Source: Rhodococcus oxybenzonivorans (GTDB lineage: Bacteria; Actinomycetota; Actinomycetes; Mycobacteriales; Mycobacteriaceae). Taken from it: 64,000 bases of DNA. This document shows, piece after piece, positions 48,561-57,235 of this stretch. Both the position numbers and the translations under genes were made by a program. A model generated the notes under the pieces. That model ran no database searches and had not been told where the DNA came from. It worked only from the letters and a program-made list of their open reading frames with translations. Each line of letters starts with the position of its first letter. The first letter of the stretch is position 1. The stretch is from NCBI RefSeq assembly GCF_003130705.1, contig NZ_CP021354.1, forward strand, positions 62,001-126,000, in the 5' to 3' direction.

Positions 48561-50006
48561 TTACCCGTCGTCGCGCAGCGCTGGGTACGACGACCAGGTG
48601 GCACCAGCAGCCTGGGCGTGCCTCTCGGCTGTTGCGGCGTGGTAGCTGAACATCTCGGCCACGACGGCAGGCGGAACCTCGAGGACGAGCTCACGTAAAG
48701 CGCTGTTGCGGGCCCCTTGGAGATTGATTCCGATTTTCCGCAGTCCCCTCATTACGGATTGTGCATGCATATGCTTTCCGGGCGCGTATCCGGGAAACAA
48801 CCAATTGGAATGTGGATTCGATGCAGTGTTCATATTCGGTCTGTTGGAGGCATATTCGCGGATCAGCTCCGCAAACGGTTCGGGGACAGGTACCCAATCC
48901 TTACCGAACCTGATTTCGAGACCGTCGACGGATATTGACACCTCGTCCATTCGGATCGAGCATATCCGGGTAACCGGCTGAGCGTAGAGGAGAAGGAGGA
49001 CGGCAGCGACACAGATGTAAAGATCAATGTCTGATGATTCGAGGAGTTTCCGGAGATGGGTTATTCTCTGATCGTTGCTGAGCATCGGCGTTGTGCGTGC
49101 AATACGGTAAGGAAAATTCACCGAGGGTATGTGCTGTTTGCTGATACACCAACGGACGAACGTCCGCGCGAGGCTGCGGGTTGTCGGACCAGTGCTCAGC
49201 CAGAGGTCGATGTCCGCCTGCTGACATTCACCGGCCGCTTTCCCCTGAATATGCAGCCATTCAAGGAAGTTCGCCGCTACCGTTATCTCTTGTCTTGCGG
49301 CAGCCATGGTTCCCTCTGGCAGGGGCCTGTTCTCCGAAATTGCTCGAAGTCTCTTCAGGTGATGCCAAACAGAAAACTTCTTGAGAAGCCCCAATGGATC
49401 GTATGATGGTCCGTCGGCCAGCTTATTCTCAAGCCATTGCTCGAAGGCGACCATATATTTGTCAACCGGTGCAAGAATGCCGTGCTTCGCGAACAAGTCA
49501 CGCAGGTGCGTGGCCGTCCGTTGCGATGGGTAGGACTGGAATGTCTCGTGGCTGATCGGCAGGCTGCCGTCGGCGAAACCGCCGAGAAGTCGGAGAACAT
49601 GGGGATTGCGCAGCCATATTATGGCGCTGCGAGGGTTGTTTTGGGTCGTGAGGCCATCGAATATCGGTTTCAGGCGGGGGTGAATATCACCGGTTCGGTC
49701 GGCGAGCAGTTCTGAAAGCTCATCTTTCAGGCAGCAGCGAGCGCACAATCCACGACGGAAAGGTTCATCCTCATCACCGCAGCGCGAGCAGCGCAGATCC
49801 TGGGGAATTCCCGCACAAGTGGTGCAGATACTTTGGCCGAGACTGTCGCGACCGGGCAGCAGTCGTTCCGTCGAACATCCGGAACAGCGACCGCGAATTC
49901 TTGTCGCTCGCTGGTAGCAACGACGACAGACGAAGCCCTCCGGCCAGGTAACTCCTCGTCGAGTAACGTGTTGCTTGCACCGGGCACACGGCGTCCGTGG
50001 TGTCAT
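48561..50006 (-). CDS. Zinc-finger, tyrosine-recombinase-like protein
   Basis: This is a 481-residue protein with four CxxC-type pairs in the first 130 residues (CARCKQ, CRRC, CSGC, CTTC, CSRC, CARC), which should form two or three zinc ribbons. The remainder has the two-domain look of a phage-type integrase: an SAM-like region, then QPVTRICSIRMDEV (first Arg), RFGKDWVPVPE (Lys) and ARNSALRELVLEVP (second Arg region). In place of the usual catalytic tyrosine after the TxxR-type helix there is ERHAQAAG; a tyrosine follows later in TWSSY. Its ATG overlaps the stop of the HTH gene by four bases. It may be an accessory recombinase or DNA-targeting subunit. Confidence 0.75.
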   Translation of the reverse strand: MTPRTPCARCKQHVTRRGVTWPEGFVCRRCYQRATRIRGRCSGCSTERLLPGRDSLGQSICTTCAGIPQDLRCSRCGDEDEPFRRGLCARCCLKDELSELLADRTGDIHPRLKPIFDGLTTQNNPRSAIIWLRNPHVLRLLGGFADGSLPISHETFQSYPSQRTATHLRDLFAKHGILAPVDKYMVAFEQWLENKLADGPSYDPLGLLKKFSVWHHLKRLRAISENRPLPEGTMAAARQEITVAANFLEWLHIQGKAAGECQQADIDLWLSTGPTTRSLARTFVRWCISKQHIPSVNFPYRIARTTPMLSNDQRITHLRKLLESSDIDLYICVAAVLLLLYAQPVTRICSIRMDEVSISVDGLEIRFGKDWVPVPEPFAELIREYASNRPNMNTASNPHSNWLFPGYAPGKHMHAQSVMRGLRKIGINLQGARNSALRELVLEVPPAVVAEMFSYHAATAERHAQAAGATWSSYPALRDDG

Positions 50007-50335
50007 TCGCCAGGCCGACGGATGTGGGCCCGCTTTGGGCGAACAGACCGATCCAGTCCGACGACCTGCCCCGCCGCGGCCGCGCGACGCGAAGAGGTTG
50101 CCTCGACTCGGAATGCGCACAGATCTTCGACCGTGCATTCCAGGACGGCGCAAATAGCCCCGAGCAAGGGGAGTGGTAAACGCTCCGGCTTCCGCCCGAG
50201 CAGTCGGTAGAGCTGCGAGGCGGACAGGTCGATGCCCAACTCCTGAAGGGGCGGCATGAGATCAGAAACGTTGTTCATCCCTCGCGCGGCCATAATCGTC
50301 CTCAAGTTCCAGTCGTACTTGATTCGACGGTTCAC
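50003..50335 (-). CDS. Small XRE/Cro-type HTH protein of the recombinase cassette
   Basis: This is a 110-residue protein with a C1/Cro-type helix-turn-helix of the HTH_26 kind (NLRTIMAARG, then LGIDLSASQLYRLLG and LPLPLLGAICAVLECTVEDL). The C-terminal 25 residues are basic and low-complexity. It lies between two recombinase-like genes and overlaps both by four bases (50332-50335 and 50003-50006). It may regulate the cassette or act as a DNA-bending factor. The three-gene order resembles Tn554-type and related multi-recombinase cassettes. Confidence 0.8.
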   Translation of the reverse strand: MNRRIKYDWNLRTIMAARGMNNVSDLMPPLQELGIDLSASQLYRLLGRKPERLPLPLLGAICAVLECTVEDLCAFRVEATSSRRAAAAGQVVGLDRSVRPKRAHIRRPGE

Positions 50336-51498
50336 GATGAACCTCCGGCTTTGAGATTCTTGGCGACCTGAGAGGTCATCTTGTTCAAGGCATTAGAGAC
50401 CACACGAGTCCGATAGTCGGATGAGACGTGGGTGTAGAGGGATGTCGTCGATGCGTGCTCGTGGCCGGCCTGCTCTTGGACGAACCGGGCATCGTAACCA
50501 TGCTCGACAAGGTGCGAAACATAAGATCGCCGCAGTGAATGGAAGTCCAAACCCGGATCTGAGAGGTCAGCCAGGTCGCAGAGATGGCTGAAATTCGAGG
50601 AGATCGTGACCTTGGATATGCGATCGGATCGCTCGGTGGGAAAGAGTGCAGGGTTTCCCGGCTCGGCGATCATCGGACGAATGTCCTCGATCCACTGTCT
50701 GAGACAGTCGACGACCCATTCATATTCGGGGACCGTCAGCACGCTGCGTCGTTTCGGAGCTGAACCGTGGCTTGCCTTCCCGTATCGCACGTAGCAGACG
50801 CCGAACTGTCCGAACGTCTTAGCATTGGGATTGTGGCCGAAGTCGGTAAGGTCGAGCATCCGCACTTCGTTCCTCCTCAGGCCCCATGCATACGCGAGTT
50901 TGGCGATCGTGGCCGTGCGAAAAGCTGCGGTCCATCCTTTTCGGCCCGCCGCAACCTTGAGCGCCACCTGGTCATCCGCGACATCACACAAGTCCTGGAG
51001 CTCGTCGACGGTGAAAGCACGTTTCCGGGGATCGGAGTTGGCGTCCTGAACGTGTCTGGCCGTGTTTCCCTCGTGGAAAATTTGCACCGGGTGTGTATCG
51101 AATCTGTTCATGCACTCGTCCGCCCACCCATAAGCGGGGTCGAGCAGATAGGCCATGAACTGACGGATGGCTCCCTCGTACCCCAGTACCGTGTTATGGG
51201 CGCTGCCAGTGATCGAACGGAGTTCAGCTGACCAATCGTCGGCCTGGACCGCCGTCCACACCCATGGGCCGGCGCCGTCGCAGAAATCCCGAAATCGATT
51301 GATGACCCGGATTCTGCTCTGAATTGTTCCAAGCGATAGGTTGCGGGCGAGTTGTTGGCGTTCCCAACCCGACAGCATTGCCTGGAACACCAGTTCCTCC
51401 GGATGGAGAAGTGGAACATTGTGCGCCAGATGGAGGTTTGCTGAACCTGGTGGCACCGATCGGTCGTGGGCCAAGACGGAGACCTCCTGAGGTCGCAT
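50332..51498 (-). CDS. Tyrosine recombinase/integrase
   Basis: This is a phage-integrase family recombinase of about 388 residues with an intact catalytic set: Arg in YAWGLRRNEVRML, Lys in YVRYGKASHG, HSLRR (His-x-x-Arg), GHEHASTTSLYTH (His and the tyrosine nucleophile). The N-terminal part is a SAM-like core-binding domain. The annotated frame is open to a TTG at 51537, but ATG at 51498 has a better placed AGGA, and the extra 13 residues would lie in an inverted repeat. It is the first gene of the three-gene cassette. Confidence 0.85.
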   Translation of the reverse strand: MRPQEVSVLAHDRSVPPGSANLHLAHNVPLLHPEELVFQAMLSGWERQQLARNLSLGTIQSRIRVINRFRDFCDGAGPWVWTAVQADDWSAELRSITGSAHNTVLGYEGAIRQFMAYLLDPAYGWADECMNRFDTHPVQIFHEGNTARHVQDANSDPRKRAFTVDELQDLCDVADDQVALKVAAGRKGWTAAFRTATIAKLAYAWGLRRNEVRMLDLTDFGHNPNAKTFGQFGVCYVRYGKASHGSAPKRRSVLTVPEYEWVVDCLRQWIEDIRPMIAEPGNPALFPTERSDRISKVTISSNFSHLCDLADLSDPGLDFHSLRRSYVSHLVEHGYDARFVQEQAGHEHASTTSLYTHVSSDYRTRVVSNALNKMTSQVAKNLKAGGSS

Positions 51499-51526
51499 AT
51501 TTTGCGAAATCCTCGCAGAAAATGCG
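51494..51526. other. 13-7-13 inverted repeat at the recombinase gene start
   Basis: Arms CGCATATTTTGCG (51494-51506) and CGCAGAAAATGCG (51514-51526) are imperfect inverted repeats around a 7-base spacer. The size and geometry equal a tyrosine-recombinase crossover core. It could alternatively be an operator for the HTH protein. Confidence 0.5.
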
Positions 51527-51540
51527 AACAGCGTCAAAAA

Positions 51541-51779
51541 TGCCAGGTAGTGCCGCCGGCTTGAGTCACCGCTTTCGTCGTGGGCCGCGGAGTGCCCGCG
51601 ACAGTTCCGATCGGGCCGGTTGCCGCGGCGGTCAGTACACTCAGTTCCGCCTGGTCTCAGGCGCGTTCGCGATGCCGAGGTCGGGGCGCCGGGGCGTGTC
51701 CCTGAGGGGTTCGAGTTCGCAGATTACGCGATTCAATATCTATTAGTTCACATAATACAAATTATCGGCAATCGAAAAC
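51541..51779. other. AT-richer stretch without a convincing gene
   Basis: This stretch between the recombinase cassette and the hypothetical ORF contains the most AT-rich sequence of the island (about 51720-51790). No gene is recognised; the frame running through it to 52387 is probably not used here. Confidence 0.5.
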
Positions 51780-52387
51780 TATTGTGGTGCAATAACATCG
51801 AGACGGGATGTAACGGATGCGCCCCGAACGCCGACCTCGTACTTCTGGAGCGAGCCCAGGCCGACCAACCCAGCGCCGGCAACGGGGCCATGCTGCTGGT
51901 GCTGTGCCCCCACCAGAACAACTTCCAGATGTCGGTGACCGTGCAGGGGTGGCAGTCACGGCCACCCGCGGACCGGGATCAGTGGCAACAGGTCAGCGAA
52001 GGGCGACTGGAAGTCGACGGCCGCGGGGTGCTGACCTTGTCATCACCGACGACCGAGCCGGTGGACGTCACGGTTCCTGCCGGCCGGTACACCGTGGAAA
52101 TCTCCGGCCGGGGATTCGTCAACTACGGGTGGCCGGGATCGACGACACCCGGCGACGTGTGGCGGATCCGGCTGTGGCCGTACGACGGGATCACGAAGTC
52201 CGCGGCTCAGATGTGGGACATGCCCGGCTTCGGCGTACCGGAGAACACCCCTGCCCCGGTACCCGCAGGCGAGGAGGAGCCAGCTCACGGCAGCTCGTCG
52301 GCCACGTGCACGACGACCGCCACCGCGACAACCCGGACCACGGCGATCGACTTCGCGGCTCATCCCGAACTGCAAAGGCGCAGTTGA
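51620..52387 (+). CDS. Hypothetical protein, possibly truncated remnant
   Basis: A 255-residue frame contains a block that looks like real protein between about residues 75 and 200 (LVLCPHQNNFQMSVTVQGWQ, GRYTVEISGRGFVNYGW, GDVWRIRLWPYDG). The first 50 residues cover an AT-rich region and look non-coding, and the last 35 are Thr/Arg-rich, with the frame leaving a neighbouring remnant. The block resembles small actinobacterial proteins of unknown function that carry a beta-sandwich with a GxxRIRLWP motif. The true start is uncertain. It may be a fragment of a larger gene. Confidence 0.35.
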   Translation: MPRRSVHSVPPGLRRVRDAEVGAPGRVPEGFEFADYAIQYLLVHIIQIIGNRKLLWCNNIETGCNGCAPNADLVLLERAQADQPSAGNGAMLLVLCPHQNNFQMSVTVQGWQSRPPADRDQWQQVSEGRLEVDGRGVLTLSSPTTEPVDVTVPAGRYTVEISGRGFVNYGWPGSTTPGDVWRIRLWPYDGITKSAAQMWDMPGFGVPENTPAPVPAGEEEPAHGSSSATCTTTATATTRTTAIDFAAHPELQRRS

Positions 52388-52497
52388 TCGGGGCGGTCGT
52401 CGAGACGGTCCGGCCGGACGCCCACACGGGCACGAAGCATCGTAGGAGCAGCGGCTCGGGTACGAGAAACAGATCACCGACTGGGTCGCCGGCAACG

Positions 52498-52584
52498 GGG
52501 AACACCGTCATTCAGTCGGCGCAGTCTCCGGTCGGACTCGTCGTGGCGCTCATCGGAGCCCCGTACTTCATCTGGCTCCTCTAG
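52498..52584 (+). pseudogene. C-terminal remnant of a FecCD-type iron-siderophore ABC permease
   Basis: The last 28 codons before the stop at 52584 encode VGLVVALIGAPYFIWLL, the typical end of BtuC/FecCD permeases (periplasmic-helix motif followed by ALIGAPxFxxLL). Nothing recognisable precedes it in any frame for long, so this is a short gene tail left by a deletion. Confidence 0.6.
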
Positions 52585-52624
52585 CGCTCGCGGGATGCCT
52601 GAGACGCAGGTCGATGCCTTGACG

Positions 52625-52659
52625 ACCGGTGCGCCCTGTCATGTTCGAGGCGCACCGGT
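52625..52659 (-). terminator. Hairpin after the CocE-type hydrolase gene
   Basis: Perfect 11-bp arms (52625-52635 and 52649-52659) with a 13-base loop, 13 bases after the minus-strand gene's stop. Confidence 0.6.
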
Positions 52660-52671
52660 GCATCAGGCGGG

Positions 52672-54426
52672 TCAGCTGTTCTGTGCCGCTGATGGGATGA
52701 CGGGCAAGATGACGTGGGAGGGACGTTCGGCATCGTGGTAGTACGTGTCGTTACCGACCTTGATCCCGTAGTAGTGACCGCCGAAGTCGAGCGCGGGGGA
52801 GTCGCCGACCGCGACATCGATCCGAATGCGGTGCCCCTTCTTGAACACGTTGGTGGTCGGCCAGATCTCGATCTCGTACTTGTTGATCTCGCCTGGCACC
52901 ACGGCTTCCGCCTTGTCGTGCAGGTAGTAGGGGCGGTCAGGTCGAGAGAGCTCCTCGCTCTTCGTGCCGGCGTGGGATGCCTTGAGCCAGCCGCGAGTGA
53001 GAATGAGGTCCTTGGGCGGCACCTCGGGGATCTGCTCATCATCTGGCCACTGATCCGTCAGCCTCACGAAGAAGTCGGTGTTGCGCTGGTCGGTGGACGC
53101 GTAGAGGACGAGCACGATGTTGCCTGCGATCTCCAGATCTTCCTCGAGGGGCGCGCTCGTGAAGGTCGGAATACGGCGCTGGCCGAAAGGGACGCCGTTC
53201 TCGATCGCGGCGGTTCCGCCGCCGGAGAAATGCGTCCAGTCTTGGTCAGGGTAGTGGTAGGTGAACGAGCTGTCCGAGACGGTGGGAGCCTCCCATGACA
53301 GGGAGCCGTCGTTCAGCGACTCGACTGCCCCGCTGAGGCTGTCGTTGAAGTACAGCTTTCGGTACTCGGTCTCGGGCAGCGGCCAGTCGGCGGCGGGTTT
53401 ATACTCGTCCGCCCCGCGGACGAACATTGAGACGGCAGGCTCGTCCATGAACCCGGTGTCGATGCCTTTGAGCCAGTGGTCGTACCAGCGCAGCATGAGC
53501 AGCTGCATCTCGAGCGTGTTGTAGATCGCCATCTCGTCGCCGTCGAGTTCGCCATGCACCAGCATCATTTTCTTGGGCGTCGTGAGCTCTTCGAAGCCTC
53601 GCACCACGCCACGCAGATGCAGGCCGACCTTGTGCAGGGCTCCCACCACGAAGACGGGCACCTGGATGCGGCGGAAGTCGGGGTTGCGTGTCTTCCAGAA
53701 ATCGTCGTAAGTGGGATGCTGCATGACGTTCCACACCATGTCCCAGCGCCCCATCTCGGGATTCGCCGGCACGAAGCCGGGGTCGCGGTCAGACCAGCCG
53801 AGGTGGTAGTGACCCCGGATCTCCCACATGTTCCACGCGGTCGGGAAGCCGACGGCCATCATGCCGCCGTGCCAGGCGACGTCTCTGTACATGTCTGCGC
53901 CGGCGTCCCAAGGCAGTATGCACTTCAGGCTCGGGGGCTGCTGCACGGCGGTGAACCACTGACTCCACGCCAGCAGGGATTCGCCGAGCATCCCGACGTT
54001 GCCGTCGCACCAATCCTGTTCTGCGATCCATTCAGTCATGTCATAGAGGTCGTTCTGCATCTCTTCGCCGAACAGGTCCCACTGCCCGGAGGTGGAGTGC
54101 CCGGTGCCACGCGAGTCCGAGTGTATGAACACGTATCCCCGGCTGACGAAGAACTCGATGTCGTTCGTCTCCCGCATGTGGAAGATGGGCAGCAGTGGAA
54201 GGTCGACGAGATCCTTCTGATACGAGTCGGCTGCGTGCAGGGCGGGGAACTCTCCCGGGATATCGGGGCGGTACACGTTGCACGCGATGAGTGTTCCATC
54301 GCGCATCGTCATCATCACGTCCTTCTCCACGATGACGGCATACTGCGGCTGGCTGAGGCTTTCTGCGGGGAAATCCGCATCGAGCATGGTTTTCATGATC
54401 GCGGGATCGAGAGCCTTTGAGTACAC
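52672..54426 (-). CDS. CocE/NonD family alpha/beta hydrolase
   Basis: This is a 584-residue hydrolase of the peptidase S15/CocE type, which in relatives cleaves cocaine esters, acyl amides or beta-lactam precursors. The N-terminal catalytic domain starts MRDGTLIACNVYRPD and has DSRGTGHSTSGQW (substrate loop) with the likely nucleophile serine in GMLGESLLAW. The C-terminal jelly-roll domain (about 390-584) contains WPTTNVFKKGHRIRIDV. The cap domain contains GFPTAWNMWEIRG. No signal peptide is seen, so the enzyme is cytoplasmic. It is on the minus strand and 154 bases from the alcohol dehydrogenase gene; both may belong to the catabolic cluster. Confidence 0.87.
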   Translation of the reverse strand: MYSKALDPAIMKTMLDADFPAESLSQPQYAVIVEKDVMMTMRDGTLIACNVYRPDIPGEFPALHAADSYQKDLVDLPLLPIFHMRETNDIEFFVSRGYVFIHSDSRGTGHSTSGQWDLFGEEMQNDLYDMTEWIAEQDWCDGNVGMLGESLLAWSQWFTAVQQPPSLKCILPWDAGADMYRDVAWHGGMMAVGFPTAWNMWEIRGHYHLGWSDRDPGFVPANPEMGRWDMVWNVMQHPTYDDFWKTRNPDFRRIQVPVFVVGALHKVGLHLRGVVRGFEELTTPKKMMLVHGELDGDEMAIYNTLEMQLLMLRWYDHWLKGIDTGFMDEPAVSMFVRGADEYKPAADWPLPETEYRKLYFNDSLSGAVESLNDGSLSWEAPTVSDSSFTYHYPDQDWTHFSGGGTAAIENGVPFGQRRIPTFTSAPLEEDLEIAGNIVLVLYASTDQRNTDFFVRLTDQWPDDEQIPEVPPKDLILTRGWLKASHAGTKSEELSRPDRPYYLHDKAEAVVPGEINKYEIEIWPTTNVFKKGHRIRIDVAVGDSPALDFGGHYYGIKVGNDTYYHDAERPSHVILPVIPSAAQNS

Positions 54427-54580
54427 GAGCGACCTCCTTTAATCAGTGATGACAAGAATGTGAGCGACCGCACCTAGTGCTTCCTGACCCGTCAGAGCTT
54501 GCCGGCGCGATCATGCCTCTGCCTTAGTGGATCCGACGACCGTTGGTGGATTCGGGTACGAGGCGCCTCTGCGTGTGAGC

Positions 54581-55603
54581 TCAGGGGACGAGAACAGCTC
54601 GCCCGTTGATGCGACCGCGGCCCAACCGGTCGAAGACCTCGTTGATCTCCGACAACGGAAACTGTTCGATCGTCGAGACCAGATCGCCGCTACGCGCAAG
54701 CGCCAGCACCTCCGCCAGCTCGTTGCGCGACCCCCAGTTGCTCGACGTCAGCATTGCTTCTGGAGCGAGCCCCAAGAATGAGAACGGCACCGACCCGCCT
54801 GCCAGGCCTACGAGCACGAACAGGCCGCCGCGACCGAGGACGGCCGAACCGAGTGTCATGGTTGAGTCGACTCCGACGAAGTCGAGTACGACGGCTGCAC
54901 CGTTCTTGCCGCTTTCCTCCTGGATTTCTGCCAGTGCGTTTTCACGCAGCGGGTCGATGGCCACGTCTGCACCCAGTGTCTGTGCCAGCGCCCGCTTGCC
55001 AGGGTCGGACTCGACTACCACGACCTTGGCCGGCGAGAGAAGCTTGAGGAACTGCACCCCGTACTGGCCGAGCCCGCCGGCTCCGATCAGTACGGCGCTC
55101 CTTCCTGCGGTGAGATGGGGCAGCGTCTTTTTTACCGCTGCATAGGGCGTGAGCGCAGCGTCAGTGAGAGGCGCGGCCAGGACCGGGTCAAGGCCTCCGG
55201 TCGGCAGGAGGTGCCGAGTCGAGGGAACCAGGAGGTACTCGGCATAGCCGCCTTCTGGCCCCATCCCACCCCACAGGAACGTGTCGCACATCTGTTCTTT
55301 GCCACCGAGGCAGAAACTGCAGTGTCCACAGCCCCAGCCGCCGAAGACCACGACCGCGTCCCCGACTTCCAGACCTTGTCCTTCAGCGCCGTGGCCGAAC
55401 GTCTCGACCCAGCCGGCATTTTCATGTCCGAGGGTGTGCGGTAGGGCGATGCCTTGTGTTTCACCCGACGCGATGTGCAGATCGGAATGGCACGCGCCCG
55501 CGCCGGCGATCCGGATCAGTACTTGTCCCGGCCCAGGAACCGGTGTGGGTACTTCCTCGATGACGAATTCGGCGCCGAAGGTGTGCAGTCGTGCGGCTTT
55601 CAT
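54581..55603 (-). CDS. Zinc-dependent alcohol dehydrogenase (MDR family)
   Basis: This is a 340-residue medium-chain alcohol dehydrogenase. Catalytic zinc ligands are in GACHSDLHI and LPHTLGHENAGWV; structural zinc cysteines are in GWGCGHCSFCLGGKEQMC. The Rossmann loop reads LIGAGGLGQYG with VVVVESDPGKRALA, which fits NAD. ATG at 55603 starts the homologous region; AAAGG precedes it. It likely oxidises an alcohol released by a hydrolase in the same cluster. Its relation to the CocE gene (154 bases downstream) suggests cotranscription. Confidence 0.9.
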   Translation of the reverse strand: MKAARLHTFGAEFVIEEVPTPVPGPGQVLIRIAGAGACHSDLHIASGETQGIALPHTLGHENAGWVETFGHGAEGQGLEVGDAVVVFGGWGCGHCSFCLGGKEQMCDTFLWGGMGPEGGYAEYLLVPSTRHLLPTGGLDPVLAAPLTDAALTPYAAVKKTLPHLTAGRSAVLIGAGGLGQYGVQFLKLLSPAKVVVVESDPGKRALAQTLGADVAIDPLRENALAEIQEESGKNGAAVVLDFVGVDSTMTLGSAVLGRGGLFVLVGLAGGSVPFSFLGLAPEAMLTSSNWGSRNELAEVLALARSGDLVSTIEQFPLSEINEVFDRLGRGRINGRAVLVP

Positions 55604-55838
55604 GACGAGCCTTTCGTGCTCTCTCGATGTCATCGCCGCAACAGGGTGCAGGTGTGTCGGCTGCATCGTTCGAGGCGGGCGGCGTCTGGATGTGGCCAAG
55701 TAAAAAGCAACCAGGCCGAGTCCGCGGGCGTGGTCGGGTATGTGTCCGAGGCCGACCACTCGATGTCCGTCTCGGGCATGACTCCGCACGCTGGCGGCGG
55801 ATCGCCGTGATTAATGCACTACGCCCTGAACAGCATCT

Positions 55839-56483
55839 CTAGCCGCCTGCGCCCAAATAGGCGCACAGAGCCGCAGCCGTCTCCTCGATGAGCGCAGTCC
55901 ATGGCGCCGGACGGCTGGACTCGACGTTCTCCCCGAAGAGCGCCCGAAAGGCGCACACCGAGTAGAGCAGGCGATAGGCGTAATCGATGGCCTCCTCCGG
56001 CCGCGGGCGCGTGATCTTGTCTGCGACGCCCAGCAACAGCTCTCGGAACATGGCGCCGCATTCGATCGCTCCGCGAGAACCCACTTCCAACACGGCTGGG
56101 TTTTCCGTCGAGACCAGCATCAGCTCCCGCAGGAGACGCTGGCGAGCTTCGAAGGTTTCGGCAAATCCCTGAACCGCGACGTGCACGACGTCGCTCAACG
56201 ACGCATCCGGCTGCAAGTGCTCGCCGTTGAGCCTGGCCGCCATTTCAGCCTTGAAGTCCTCGACGAACTCGTGCTGGATGACGGTGAGCAATTGGTCCTT
56301 CGAACCGAACCGCCGGTACACGCTGCCTGTCGAGACGCCTGCTGCGGCAGCGACGTTCGCGATCGTGAGAGCGCTGGGCCCCTGTTTCTCGAGGACGTGG
56401 GTGCCCGCGAGGTATATCCGCTCGAGCGTTCGCCTGCTGCGCTCCTGCGTCGCGGGAGGTACGTCAGGAACTGATGAGGTCAT
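55839..56483 (-). CDS. TetR family transcriptional regulator
   Basis: The 214-residue regulator has an N-terminal helix-turn-helix (ERIYLAGTHVLEKQG, then IANVAAAAGVSTGSVYRRFGSKDQLL). The C-terminal ligand domain is of the common TetR_C type. It is divergent from the flavin reductase/LLM operon. A perfect 10-6-10 palindrome lies in the shared intergenic region, so it probably represses both this gene and the monooxygenase operon. Confidence 0.87.
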   Translation of the reverse strand: MTSSVPDVPPATQERSRRTLERIYLAGTHVLEKQGPSALTIANVAAAAGVSTGSVYRRFGSKDQLLTVIQHEFVEDFKAEMAARLNGEHLQPDASLSDVVHVAVQGFAETFEARQRLLRELMLVSTENPAVLEVGSRGAIECGAMFRELLLGVADKITRPRPEEAIDYAYRLLYSVCAFRALFGENVESSRPAPWTALIEETAAALCAYLGAGG

Positions 56484-56536
56484 TTACCAACTCTAGCGAG
56501 ACATCGTGGTGTGACCGTTGACACAGCGCGGGACAT

Positions 56537-56562
56537 ATGCGAATGTAATGGAACATTCGCAT
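56537..56562. promoter_or_regulatory. Perfect palindrome, probable TetR operator
   Basis: ATGCGAATGT and its exact inverse ACATTCGCAT are separated by six bases. TTGACA lies at 56518-56523, so the palindrome overlaps the expected -10 region of the monooxygenase operon promoter. Confidence 0.65.
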
Positions 56563-56633
56563 TTAGGCCGAGGGCCCACCGGTTAGGCGCCCTGTCGGTA
56601 ACGGCCACGAGCACGGCAGTCAGGAGCAGTGCC

Positions 56634-57221
56634 ATGTCCCCCAAATCACCCCCTAGCCCCGAGCAACTCGCTCTGCGCAAATGCCTCGGATCCTTTCCCA
56701 CAGGCGTCGCGGTGATCACCTACGCCAGTCCCGAAGGCCCGCGAGGAGCCACCGTCAACTCGTTCGTATCGGTATCGCTGGACCCAGCGCTCATCCTGGT
56801 GTCCATCGCCAAGACCGCCCGCTCACGCGAAGGTTTGGATAACGTCTCGTTCGCTGTCAATGTTCTCGGAACTCATCAGTGCGATGTCGCCATGCATTTC
56901 GCGGGCCGCCCCAACGAGTGTCTTCGCGTCCCCTGGCAGCAGGACGCAGAGGTGCCACGTCTGCGGGAATGCGCTGCATGGTTGCAGTGCGCGCCGTGGC
57001 GCAGTGTCGAAGCCGGAGATCACGTCTTGTTCATCGGGGAGGTCGTCGCTCACGGACACCATCCCTCCGACCCGCTGATCTTCCACGCCGGCGCCTTCCG
57101 CACCGACAAGCCTTCGAGCCCCCGTTGGCGGCCGCCGTCTCCGATAGACAGTCTCGACCTCCGCCGTGACCTCGAACGTTGGAGCGACGCCGGTTCCACC
57201 ACCCACATTGTCCCCGTCTGA
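56634..57221 (+). CDS. Flavin reductase (HpaC-like), partner of the LLM monooxygenase
   Basis: This is a 195-residue flavin reductase-domain protein. LRKCLGSFPTGVAVITYASPEG at the start and GATVNSFVSVSLDPALILVSIAK form the FMN-binding fold, and NVLGTHQCDVAMHFAG and GEVVAHGHHPSDPLIFHAG complete the family pattern. It should supply reduced FMN to the LLM enzyme encoded 14 bases downstream. ATG at 56634 is preceded by CAGGAG; an open frame to 56511 overlaps the operator and is unlikely. Confidence 0.9.
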   Translation: MSPKSPPSPEQLALRKCLGSFPTGVAVITYASPEGPRGATVNSFVSVSLDPALILVSIAKTARSREGLDNVSFAVNVLGTHQCDVAMHFAGRPNECLRVPWQQDAEVPRLRECAAWLQCAPWRSVEAGDHVLFIGEVVAHGHHPSDPLIFHAGAFRTDKPSSPRWRPPSPIDSLDLRRDLERWSDAGSTTHIVPV

Positions 57222-57235
57222 GAGCAGAGGAAACG

